Origin: CALAED01 sp937891035
Lineage (GTDB): Bacteria; Actinomycetota; Actinomycetes; Streptosporangiales; Streptosporangiaceae
Assembly (NCBI GenBank): GCA_035642125.1
Contig: DASQSZ010000130.1
Coordinates: forward strand, 1-21,568
Length of the DNA stretch: 21,568 bases
Direction: 5' to 3'
The notes beneath the pieces were generated by a model. That model saw only the letters and a list, made by a program, of their open reading frames with translations, made no database searches and had not been told where the DNA came from. Of this stretch, positions 7,272 through 14,196 are shown in pieces (the stretch's first letter is position 1; each line of letters begins with the position of its first letter). The translations under genes and the position numbers were made by a program.

Positions 7272-8602
7272 CGGCCCCCTCCGTTCGATCCATTCGCCCC
7301 GCTCGCCCCCGTGTTGAGGTGGGACTGGGACTCGCGCAGCGTGCTGAGCGAGCCGCCGGCGGTCCAGTACTTGCGGCCGGCCACGAGCAACTCCTCGGCC
7401 GGGAACTTCGTGATCACCTCGCAGCCGGTCGGCGTGACCACGACCTCCTCCTCGATCCGCGCCGCCGACCAGCCGTCGGCGGCCGGCCAATAGGTCTCCA
7501 GCGCGAAGACCATGCCGACCTCGAGCGTCTCGGGATGATCGAGCGAGACGAGCCGGCTGAAAATCGGCTTCTCCCAGATGGACAGGCCGACGCCGTGGCC
7601 GTACTGCAGCGCGAACGCCGCCATCTCGTCGGGAAAGCCGAACTCCTCGGCGCGCGGCCAGACCGAGACGATGTCGGCCGTCGTCGCGCCCGGCTTGACC
7701 AGCGCGATCGCCTGGTCCATGTACTCGCGGCAGCGCACGTACGCGTCGCGCATGGCGGGGGACGCGCTGCCCACCGCGAAGCAGCGGTAGTAGCAGGTGC
7801 GGTAGCCCAGGTGGCTGTGCAGGATGTCGAAGAAGGCGGGATCCCCCGGCCGGATGATCCGGTCGCTGTAGACGTGCGGGTGCGGCGAGCAGCGTTCGCC
7901 GGAGATGGCGTTGACGCCCTCGACGTATTCGCTGCCCAAGCCGTACAGCACCTTGCTGACCAGGCCGACGGTCTCGTTCTCGCGCACGCCGGGCCGCAGG
8001 AAGTCATACAGCTCTTCGTAGGCCGCGTCGACCATGGAGCAGGCCTGCGTGAGCAGCGCGATCTCATCGGGCGTCTTGATGCGGCGCGCCTCGAGGAACA
8101 ACTGCTGACCGTCGACGACGTCGATGCCCTCGGTGCGCAGCGCCGACAGGATGGGCATCTCCACGACGTCGACGCCCAGCGGGCCATCGGCGACGCCATG
8201 GTCGTGCATCTCGGCGGCCACCTTGCGGGCAACGTCGGCGGCGATGCCGGCCTCCGGGTGGAAGGCGCCACGCAGCGTCGAGATGCCGGCCCGGGCGCGC
8301 TGCGTACCGTCCAGCCAGGGGTTGTACAGCTGATGGTGCTTTGCCGCCGATCCGAAATCCCAGACGATCGGCTCGCCGCCCCTGACGAGGAGCGCGAAGC
8401 GAATGAGCTTGTCCACCGCCCAGGTGCCGATGTGGGTGGCGGTCATGTACCGGATGTTCGAGAAGTCGAACGCGAGGATCGCGGCGAGCTCAGACCGCTC
8501 GAGCGCGTCTTTCAATCGGCTCAGGCGCTCACGGCGGAGGCGGTCGAGGTCGACCCGCTCCTCCCAGTCGACGGCGTTCGGTCCGTACGTACGGATAGCC
8601 AT
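7268..8602 (-). CDS. M24-family (pita-bread fold) peptidase/hydrolase
   Basis: The protein has 444 residues with an N-terminal creatinase-like domain (about 20-175) and a C-terminal M24 domain (about 180-395). The family includes Xaa-Pro peptidases, creatinase and DMSP lyase DddP. Expected metal ligands can be placed: D259 (FFDILHSHLGY), H336 (QYGHGVGL), E369 (FALETYW) and E384 (RIEEEVVV). The second Asp of the usual DxG...YxSDxTR motif is replaced: the sequence is YRTCYYRCFAVG, with C270 at that place, so a standard dimetal centre is doubtful. The ATG at 8602 has GAAGGAG nine bases upstream, better than the in-frame ATG at 8632. It is the first enzyme of the operon, overlapping E1 alpha by four bases. 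A peptidase, creatinase-type C-N hydrolase or lyase are all possible. Confidence 0.87.
   Translation of the reverse strand: MAIRTYGPNAVDWEERVDLDRLRRERLSRLKDALERSELAAILAFDFSNIRYMTATHIGTWAVDKLIRFALLVRGGEPIVWDFGSAAKHHQLYNPWLDGTQRARAGISTLRGAFHPEAGIAADVARKVAAEMHDHGVADGPLGVDVVEMPILSALRTEGIDVVDGQQLFLEARRIKTPDEIALLTQACSMVDAAYEELYDFLRPGVRENETVGLVSKVLYGLGSEYVEGVNAISGERCSPHPHVYSDRIIRPGDPAFFDILHSHLGYRTCYYRCFAVGSASPAMRDAYVRCREYMDQAIALVKPGATTADIVSVWPRAEEFGFPDEMAAFALQYGHGVGLSIWEKPIFSRLVSLDHPETLEVGMVFALETYWPAADGWSAARIEEEVVVTPTGCEVITKFPAEELLVAGRKYWTAGGSLSTLRESQSHLNTGASGANGSNGGGR
8582..8595. repeat. 14-bp palindrome in the first codons of the M24 gene
   Basis: TCCGTACGTACGGA is a perfect palindrome covering codons 3-7 of the M24 gene. 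Its CGTAC half-site also forms the palindrome over the regulator promoter (9504-9516), with one base less in the centre. It may be an operator, or chance use of common Thr/Tyr codons. Confidence 0.3.
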
Positions 8603-8634
8603 GGCTGACCACTCCTTCGGGGGGACCGCCATTG

Positions 8635-8664
8635 AGTTAAGTTTCTGACGAGCGTCCGCGTCAA
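8635..8664 (-). promoter_or_regulatory. Candidate promoter of the catabolic operon
   Basis: On the minus strand TTGACG (8664-8659) and TTAACT (8640-8635) are separated by 18 bases, giving a transcript start about 25 bases before the M24 ATG. An inverted repeat TGACG-N8-CGTCA (8646-8663) sits between and over these elements and is a possible regulator site. The -10 match is imperfect. Confidence 0.4.
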
Positions 8665-8746
8665 TACCTACTGAACACCAGGACGGTCAAATCTCGGGCA
8701 GTTGGTCCCACGCGTGTAGCGACGGTTAACGTGTGCGGCTCCCGGC

Positions 8747-9496
8747 TCAGTGGACGCCGGCGCCGGAAGCGTCGACGAACCACACGCCGATGGCGGGCTG
8801 CACGCCGTCGTTGTGGTAGCGGTGCGGGGTGGTGGAGGGGAAGGAGACCGCGTCGCCCGGGCCCAGCTTGTATTCGTCGAAGCCCAAGGTCAGCGTCAAT
8901 TCGCCGGAGACGAGGTAGCCGTACTCGACGCCCGCGTGCCGCATCAGCAGGCCGGTGCCCGACGACGAACCGCCGGGCGCGTAGGTGACGAGCAGAAAGT
9001 CCACCGGCGTGCCGGGCACCCGGCCGAGCCGTTCCCAGGTCACCCCGGAGTCGAGTTCGAGCACCTCTCGGTTCTCGGCGCGGACGATCGGGCCCACGCG
9101 GCGTTCGAGCGCCGCGGCGGCCGGAAGATCGAGGCGCCTGGCCGCCGCCGGGACCGCGTCCGCCGTCGGCTCGGCCGCCGGCGCGGTGTCCGTGCGGGCG
9201 GCGTCCGTGTGGGAAGCCGCTCGGGGAGCGTCGGCCGGGACGGTCTCCGGCTGCGGCGCGCCGGTGGCACCGGTGGTGTCGGCGCCGCCGCCTGTGTCGA
9301 AGACGTCCTCGACGGAGATGCCCAGGGCTTTGGTGATCGCGTACAGCGTACTCACCGACGGCTGGCTCTTGCCCGTCTCGATCTGGGAGACGAGGCTCGC
9401 CGACACCCCGACCGCGCGGGCGAGACCGCGCAAGGTCAAGCCGCGCTGCAGCCTGACCTCTCGGATCCGCTGGCCGACCGGCGGGATGGAGGACAC
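8747..9496 (-). CDS. XRE-family regulator with C-terminal cupin domain
   Basis: This is a transcription factor with an N-terminal lambda-repressor-like HTH (about residues 7-64: GQRIREVRLQRGLTLRGLAR, then VGVSASLVSQIETGKSQPS). A long Ala/Pro/Thr linker (about 70-120) follows, then a cupin sensor domain (about 165-245: MRHAGVEYGYLVSGELTLTL, GPGDAVSFPSTTPHRYHN). Such proteins usually repress or activate nearby amine, amino-acid or acid catabolism genes in response to a small ligand bound by the cupin. It lies upstream of the M24-E1-amidohydrolase-cupin-SDR operon on the same strand, 144 bases away, and probably controls it. GTG 9496 was chosen over the in-frame start at 9574: homology begins there, no ribosome site is present, and TACGAT lies exactly six bases upstream, the pattern of leaderless actinobacterial mRNAs. 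The linker is longer than usual in this class. Confidence 0.85.
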   Translation of the reverse strand: MSSIPPVGQRIREVRLQRGLTLRGLARAVGVSASLVSQIETGKSQPSVSTLYAITKALGISVEDVFDTGGGADTTGATGAPQPETVPADAPRAASHTDAARTDTAPAAEPTADAVPAAARRLDLPAAAALERRVGPIVRAENREVLELDSGVTWERLGRVPGTPVDFLLVTYAPGGSSSGTGLLMRHAGVEYGYLVSGELTLTLGFDEYKLGPGDAVSFPSTTPHRYHNDGVQPAIGVWFVDASGAGVH

Positions 9497-9502
9497 TCGC
9501 GC

Positions 9503-9516
9503 ATCGTACAGTACGA
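9503..9516 (-). promoter_or_regulatory. Leaderless -10 element and overlapping palindrome of the XRE gene
   Basis: On the minus strand TACGAT (9508-9503) precedes GTG 9496 by six bases, as in TANNNT-N6 leaderless promoters. A perfect inverted repeat TCGTAC-A-GTACGA (9504-9516) overlaps it, so a bound dimer would block transcription; autoregulation is inferred. No good -35 hexamer is visible. Confidence 0.45.
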
Positions 9517-9646
9517 GTGAACACGTCGCGGGCGGCAGGCCACCACCGGAGAGATCGTGGCCGCCTGCTGCCAATCGGGTACGGCCGTAATGTCACGGAT
9601 GTAAGACTCGCGGTGACCACATGGGACGTTCGGATTCCCCGGAGAC

Positions 9647-12394
9647 ATGGCTGCGAACGCGATTCCTCACAACCTCCCCGCCGAGCCCAATGACTTCATC
9701 GGCCGCGAGCGCGACGTCGCCGAGCTGCGCCAACTGCTCGAGGCGACGCGCGCCGTGACGCTCTGCGGACCGGGCGGCATCGGCAAGACCCGGCTGGCGC
9801 TGCGGGTGGCGGCCACACTCGCCGACGACTGCCCTGACGGTGTGTGGTTCGCCGGACTCGGGGAGCTCGCGCCGGAGTCGCCCCTGGCCGGGGCACCCGA
9901 CGGGGCCGCTGGCGCGAGCGGTCACCCGGCCGGGTCCGAGCCGGTTGTCCGCCGCGTCGCGGCGGCGCTCGGCATCACCGACGAGCCGGGACGCCTGCTT
10001 GCCGACACGTTCACCAGCGCGTTGCGCGGCCGGAACATGCTGCTGGTCCTGGACAACTGCGAGCATCTGATCGACGCCTGCGCGCGGTTCTGCCAGGCGC
10101 TGCTGGCCGATTGCCCGCGCGTACGCATCCTCGCGACCAGCCGCGAGCCGCTGCGGGTGCGTGGCGAGAACGTCTGGCGGGTGCCGCCGCTGACCACGCC
10201 CACGCCCGCCCTGGGCCCCACGCCCGCCGGCCCCACCGGCCCCACCGCCTCCGCCGGCGGCCCGGCGGCCGGCGCGTGGCCGTCGCCGAATGGTGTGGAG
10301 GCGTTAGACCGCAACGAGGCCGTCCGCTTGTTCGTCGTCCGCGCGGCCTCGGCCCGTCCGTCCTTCGCGCTCGGCCCCGACAACGCGCCGGCGATCGGTG
10401 AGCTGTGCCGGGCGCTGGACGGGGTGCCGCTGGCGATCGAGCTGGCGGCCGCGCGGACCCGCGTGCTGTCGGTTGAAGAGATCACGCGTCGGCTGCGAGA
10501 CCGGTTCCGCCTGCTCAGCGCGGGCGACCGGACGGCTCCAGCCCGCCAGCGGACGCTGCGCGGCACGATCGACTGGAGCCACGATCTGCTCAGCGCGCCG
10601 GAGCGGGTGCTGTTTCGGCGGCTGTCGGTTTTCGCCGGACAGTGGACGCTCGACCAGGCCGAGCACGTCTGCGCCGACACCGGATCGGGCGGCGGGTTGG
10701 CGGCCGACGACGTGCTCGACCACCTGACGGCCCTGGTGGACAAGTCGCTTGTCGTGGTCGGCCCGGAGGTCGAGGGCGAGACCCGGTTCCGGATGCTGGA
10801 GAGCATCAGGGCTTACGCGGCGGGCCGGCTCGCGGACGCCGGTGAGGCCGAGGACGTCCGGCGGCGACACCGCGACGTCGTGCTGCGGGACGCCGAGTAC
10901 AACGCGGCGATCGCGCTGGCCGAACGCCCGGCGCCCTGGGCGGTCCGGGTCGGCCTGTTCCGGCGCTATGACACCGAGCTCGACAACGTACGGGCGGCGC
11001 TGGCCTGGTCCTTGGAGCACGGTGAGATCGAGGCGGGGCTTCGGCTGTCCACCGCCCTGCGCACGTACTGTCTGCCGCGCGGCTACTTCGCCGAGTGCGA
11101 GGACTGGACGGACCGGTTCCTCGCCCATGGTCCCGAGGGCGTGCCGCCGTCGGTCTGGGGCGCCGCGCTGGTCGGCCGCGCGCAGGTCGCGGTGGGCCGC
11201 CGTGACTTCGCCGGCGCGGCGCGGTGGGCCGCCGACGGGCTGGCCGTGTGCCGCGCCGCCGACGACACGATCATGGTGGCGGCCGCGCTCGACCTGCTTG
11301 GCCAGGTGGCCATGCGCGCCGCCGATTTCGACGAGGCGGCCGGGCACATCGATGAGGCGATCGAGGTCGCGCACGCCGGCGGCGATCAATGGAATGAAGC
11401 GCACGCGCAGATCAGCCGGGGCACGTTGCTCGCCCTCCGGGGCAAGCTGCGCGACGCCCAGCGGGCGCTCGAACGCGGTCTGCTGCTGATGCGCGCGGTC
11501 GATCAGGGCTGGGGCGTCAGCCGGGCGCTGATCGGGCTGGGCCAGTTGGCCCAGCTGCGGGGCGACCGAGCGTCGGCGCGCGCCTATTACGAGGAGGCTT
11601 TGCCGAGCCTGCGCGCCATCGACGCGGGGCCCGAACTCGCCCGGTGCCTCAGCGGGCTTGGCCGGATCGCCCTCGACCAGGGCGATACCGTTCGGGCCCG
11701 GCAGGCGCTGTCCGAGAGCCTCACCCGCGGCCACGCGGCCGGCCTGCGCCTCGGCGTGGCGCGCAGCCTCGAGGCGTTCGCCGAGCTCATCGCCATGGAG
11801 GGGGAGCCGCGGCAGGCCGTACGGGTGGCCGGCGCGGCGGCGGCCCTGCGCGAAACCATCGGCCAGGCCCCCATCGCCGGCGCGCGCCAAGAGCGGCTGC
11901 TCGCCCCGATCCGCAAAAAGCTCGGCGAGCACGTGGTCGCCCAGCTGTGGGGCGAGGGCCGCAACACGACGCCGGAGGCCGCCGTGGCCATGGCCGTGGC
12001 GCGCCGTGCGGCGACCGTCCCCCCACAGCGCGCCGCCGCCGACGATTGGGCGGACCGGTGGGTCGAGCCCGCCGCCCCTTCGCTGCCGCGCGCCGGCCTG
12101 TCCGCGCCGGCCAACCGCATCGACCCGCCCGACCCGCCCGACCCGGCGGCCGACCAGGCTCACCAGGGCGGCCCGATCTCGGCGACCGCTGGTCCGGTGA
12201 TCCCGCCGAGCACGCTGACGCCCAGGGAGCGCGAGATCGCGGCGTTGATCGCGCGCGGGCTGACCAACAAGGGCATCGCCGACGAGCTCGTCATCAGCCC
12301 GGCCACGGTCGCCAGGCACGTGACCAACATCCTTACGAAGCTGGGCTTCACCTCCCGCGCCCAGATCGCCGCGTGGGCGGTCAACCAGCGCTAG
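9647..12394 (+). CDS. LuxR-family regulator with NB-ARC/AAA-type ATPase and TPR-like region
   Basis: This is a large ATP-dependent transcription regulator of 915 residues. The N-terminal half has NDFIGRERDVAELRQLLE, a P-loop GPGGIGKTRL (41-50), Walker B LLVLDNCEH (132-140), ILATSREPLRVRGENVW (161-177) and GVPLAIELAAAR, the STAND/NB-ARC signature order. Two Ala/Gly/Pro-rich inserts lie in it (about 80-98 and 185-217). The middle (about 430-770) is helical and TPR-like (ALVGRAQVAVGRRDFAGAAR, GQLAQLRGDRASARAYYEEA). After a Pro-rich linker (about 790-850) the C-terminus is a LuxR HTH (STLTPREREIAALIARGLTN, 855-874, then ADELVISPATVARHVTNILT). In STAND regulators, ligand binding to the repeats permits ATP-driven assembly and DNA binding. 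The ATG at 9647 has GGAG close upstream. It is divergent from the XRE gene and upstream of two ANL homologues it may control. Confidence 0.9.
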   Translation: MAANAIPHNLPAEPNDFIGRERDVAELRQLLEATRAVTLCGPGGIGKTRLALRVAATLADDCPDGVWFAGLGELAPESPLAGAPDGAAGASGHPAGSEPVVRRVAAALGITDEPGRLLADTFTSALRGRNMLLVLDNCEHLIDACARFCQALLADCPRVRILATSREPLRVRGENVWRVPPLTTPTPALGPTPAGPTGPTASAGGPAAGAWPSPNGVEALDRNEAVRLFVVRAASARPSFALGPDNAPAIGELCRALDGVPLAIELAAARTRVLSVEEITRRLRDRFRLLSAGDRTAPARQRTLRGTIDWSHDLLSAPERVLFRRLSVFAGQWTLDQAEHVCADTGSGGGLAADDVLDHLTALVDKSLVVVGPEVEGETRFRMLESIRAYAAGRLADAGEAEDVRRRHRDVVLRDAEYNAAIALAERPAPWAVRVGLFRRYDTELDNVRAALAWSLEHGEIEAGLRLSTALRTYCLPRGYFAECEDWTDRFLAHGPEGVPPSVWGAALVGRAQVAVGRRDFAGAARWAADGLAVCRAADDTIMVAAALDLLGQVAMRAADFDEAAGHIDEAIEVAHAGGDQWNEAHAQISRGTLLALRGKLRDAQRALERGLLLMRAVDQGWGVSRALIGLGQLAQLRGDRASARAYYEEALPSLRAIDAGPELARCLSGLGRIALDQGDTVRARQALSESLTRGHAAGLRLGVARSLEAFAELIAMEGEPRQAVRVAGAAAALRETIGQAPIAGARQERLLAPIRKKLGEHVVAQLWGEGRNTTPEAAVAMAVARRAATVPPQRAAADDWADRWVEPAAPSLPRAGLSAPANRIDPPDPPDPAADQAHQGGPISATAGPVIPPSTLTPREREIAALIARGLTNKGIADELVISPATVARHVTNILTKLGFTSRAQIAAWAVNQR

Positions 12395-12399
12395 GCGCG

Positions 12400-12429
12400 G
12401 GGGACGAACCTCACGTTGTCCGTGTCCCC
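12400..12429 (+). terminator. Weak hairpin after the LuxR gene
   Basis: GGGGAC (12400-12405) and GTCCCC (12424-12429) can pair with an 18-base loop just after the TAG. There is no T-run and the loop is long, so confidence is low. Confidence 0.25.
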
Positions 12430-12505
12430 ACTTCGTACGTGTATTCCCTGATATGTACGCCATTCTCTGCCGACTCCGCTGGTGCATACGGCTTGAATAC
12501 GACCT

Positions 12506-12529
12506 CACCTGCATAAGTTGGTGCATGTG
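12506..12529 (+). promoter_or_regulatory. Imperfect inverted repeat upstream of ANL gene 1
   Basis: CACCTGCAT and GTGCATGTG pair at 7 of 9 positions around a six-base centre. The right arm ends in ATGTG at 36 to 32 bases before the start codon, over the -35 region. The same ATGTG occurs at the identical offset upstream of ANL gene 2. Confidence 0.35.
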
Positions 12530-12548
12530 CGGCAGACCACCGCGCACT

Positions 12549-12554
12549 TAGCGT
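12549..12554 (+). promoter_or_regulatory. Leaderless -10 element of ANL gene 1
   Basis: TAGCGT lies exactly six bases before ATG 12561, and no Shine-Dalgarno sequence is convincing. This fits the TANNNT-N6-ATG leaderless arrangement common in actinobacteria. Confidence 0.45.
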
Positions 12555-12560
12555 CGAGGC

Positions 12561-14105
12561 ATGATCAAGCCAACCCCGGACGACGCGGCGCGGGTGCCGG
12601 CGACCACCGTCACGCGGACGGTGCTCGACGACCGCCCGCACGGTTCCCGGGTGGCGTTGATCGAGGCGACGTCCGGCCGCGCCGTGTCGTACGCGGAGCT
12701 GGCACGGGCGGTCCGGTCGGCCGCGGCCGGGCTGACCCGGGCCGGGATCGGCGCAGGCGACGTGGTCGGCGTGCATCTGCCCGACGTGCCCGAGATCGCG
12801 ATCGCCCTGCACGCGGTGATGACCGCCGGCGCGGCGCCGACGCCGATCCGGCCCACGACCTCCGCCGACGCGATGACGCGGCAGCTGACCGAGTCCGGCG
12901 CCCGCTGGGTGATCACCTGGCCGGTGCTGCTCGACATCGCGCTGACGGCGGTACGGGACACGCGGGTGGAACGGGTCGTGTGCTTCGGCGCCGAGCCCGA
13001 CGCCGAACCGTTCTCGGCGCTGCTGGCAGGAGCCGGGCGGCCGGTCGGCGCCGGTCCCGATCCCCGCACCGACCCGGCGCTGGTGCCCTACACCAGGGGC
13101 ACGACGGGTCCACCGAAAGGCTTCCGGCTCACCCACCGCAACCTGGTGACCGGCATCCTGCAACTCGTCGGCGCCGGGCTGATCTCCGGATCCGACATCG
13201 TGCTCTCGACGATCCCGCTCACCGACGTGGCCGGCCAGGTGACCGCGTTGCACGTCGGGCTGCACGCGGGCGCCGCCGTCGTGACCAGGTCGGGTACCGG
13301 CCGGCTCGACCTGCTGCGCACGATGCAGGACCGCAGGGTGAGCTTCCTGTTGTGCACCCCGGACGTCGTCGAGGCGCTCGCCGCCGACCGCGAGGTGGAC
13401 CGCTACAACCTGCGGTCGCTGCGGTCGATCATCTCCACCGGCGGAGCGCTGCGCCCCGGCGCCGCCCGCGCCTGCGCGGCCCGGCTGGGCTGTCCGGTGC
13501 GGCAGGCCTACGGGCTCGCGGAGGCCGCCGGCATCACCCACGTCAACCTGCGGGCGGCCGAGGAGGGGACGCTCGACTCCGTCGGGCGCGGCCTCCCGTG
13601 GGTTGACTGGCGGATCGTCGATTCGCTCACCGGCACCGAGCAGCCCGCCTACCAGGCCGGTGAGCTGCTGATCCGCGGTCCGGCCGTGGCCCGCTCCCGG
13701 GCGACCGCAGAGCCGCTGCCCGAATGGGCGCGGACGGGCGACTCGGCCTTCGTCGACGAGCACGGGCGGCTCTACATCATCGGCCGGATGTCGGGACCCG
13801 ACGTCCCGCCCCCTGACGATCCGCAGGCGATGCTCGAGGCTCATCCTGCGGTGCAGGACGCCGCCGTCATCCCGATCCCCGACCGCGACCTCGGCCTGTC
13901 GCCGCACGCGTTCGCCGTGTTGCGGTGGCCGGCCGCGGACACCGACCTGCTCGGCTACCTGAACGGACGACTCCCGCGCTGCCGGCAGGTGCGTGCGGTC
14001 CACCTGGTCGCGCTGATACCGCGTACGCCGAGCGGCCGGATCATGCGCCGCGTGCTCATCGAGCGCGCCGGGCTCGCGGACGAGTGGAAGAGCGGAACGG
14101 AGTGA
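12561..14105 (+). CDS. AMP-binding (ANL superfamily) acyl-CoA ligase-like protein, altered motifs
   Basis: This is a 514-residue homologue of acyl-CoA synthetases/adenylation enzymes, which make acyl-AMP and often the CoA thioester. The fold is complete: N-terminal domain to about 408, C-terminal domain after GRMSG. Motifs: A3 is YTRGTTGPPKG (177-187) with Arg where Ser/Thr is normal; A5 is AYGLAEAAG (E321); A7 is RTGDSAFVDEHGRLYIIGR (391-409); A10 is PRTPSGRIMRRVL, where the catalytic Lys is replaced by R493. The A8 hinge lacks the usual KELI sequence and reads MSGPDVPPPDDPQ. Loss of the A10 Lys should weaken or abolish adenylation, so it may be a pseudo-enzyme or use an unusual half reaction. 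It starts at ATG 12561 with a leaderless-type promoter. A truncated paralogue follows 91 bases downstream. There is no carrier-protein domain, so an NRPS role is unlikely. Confidence 0.85.
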   Translation: MIKPTPDDAARVPATTVTRTVLDDRPHGSRVALIEATSGRAVSYAELARAVRSAAAGLTRAGIGAGDVVGVHLPDVPEIAIALHAVMTAGAAPTPIRPTTSADAMTRQLTESGARWVITWPVLLDIALTAVRDTRVERVVCFGAEPDAEPFSALLAGAGRPVGAGPDPRTDPALVPYTRGTTGPPKGFRLTHRNLVTGILQLVGAGLISGSDIVLSTIPLTDVAGQVTALHVGLHAGAAVVTRSGTGRLDLLRTMQDRRVSFLLCTPDVVEALAADREVDRYNLRSLRSIISTGGALRPGAARACAARLGCPVRQAYGLAEAAGITHVNLRAAEEGTLDSVGRGLPWVDWRIVDSLTGTEQPAYQAGELLIRGPAVARSRATAEPLPEWARTGDSAFVDEHGRLYIIGRMSGPDVPPPDDPQAMLEAHPAVQDAAVIPIPDRDLGLSPHAFAVLRWPAADTDLLGYLNGRLPRCRQVRAVHLVALIPRTPSGRIMRRVLIERAGLADEWKSGTE

Positions 14106-14135
14106 GGCGGTCATGAGGAGTGAGCAAAGGTTCTA

Positions 14136-14165
14136 CACATCCGCCTACACACTTCTTCGGATGTG
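14136..14165 (+). promoter_or_regulatory. Perfect 8-bp inverted repeat upstream of ANL gene 2
   Basis: CACATCCG (14136-14143) and CGGATGTG (14158-14165) are perfect complements separated by 14 bases. The right arm overlaps the expected -35 region. CTACACA is also repeated directly within this stretch. It could be an operator, or an RNA hairpin ending the upstream transcript. Confidence 0.45.
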
Positions 14166-14184
14166 GCGCCGGCGGCCACGACCA

Positions 14185-14190
14185 TACGGT
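14185..14190 (+). promoter_or_regulatory. Leaderless -10 element of ANL gene 2
   Basis: TACGGT is followed by six bases and then ATG 14197, the same spacing as in ANL gene 1 and the XRE gene. It is the main reason for choosing the 14197 start. Confidence 0.45.
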
Positions 14191-14196
14191 CGCACC

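Noticed and set aside
3876..7493. Very long plus-strand open frame across the catabolic operon
   Set aside because: It is antisense to four well-motifed genes. The product is a low-complexity Arg/Gly/His/Asp mix with no domain; high GC removes stop codons from the opposite strand.
10304..12547. Long minus-strand open frame opposite the LuxR gene
   Set aside because: It covers the LuxR ATPase coding region whose motifs are intact; composition is that of a GC shadow frame.
12411..14114. Long minus-strand frame opposite ANL gene 1
   Set aside because: It has no recognisable domain, while the plus strand carries ordered ANL motifs.
14136..14165. Riboswitch upstream of ANL gene 2
   Set aside because: The 91-base gap is too short, and the promoter-like TACGGT lies downstream of the hairpin, so the repeat would not be in that transcript.
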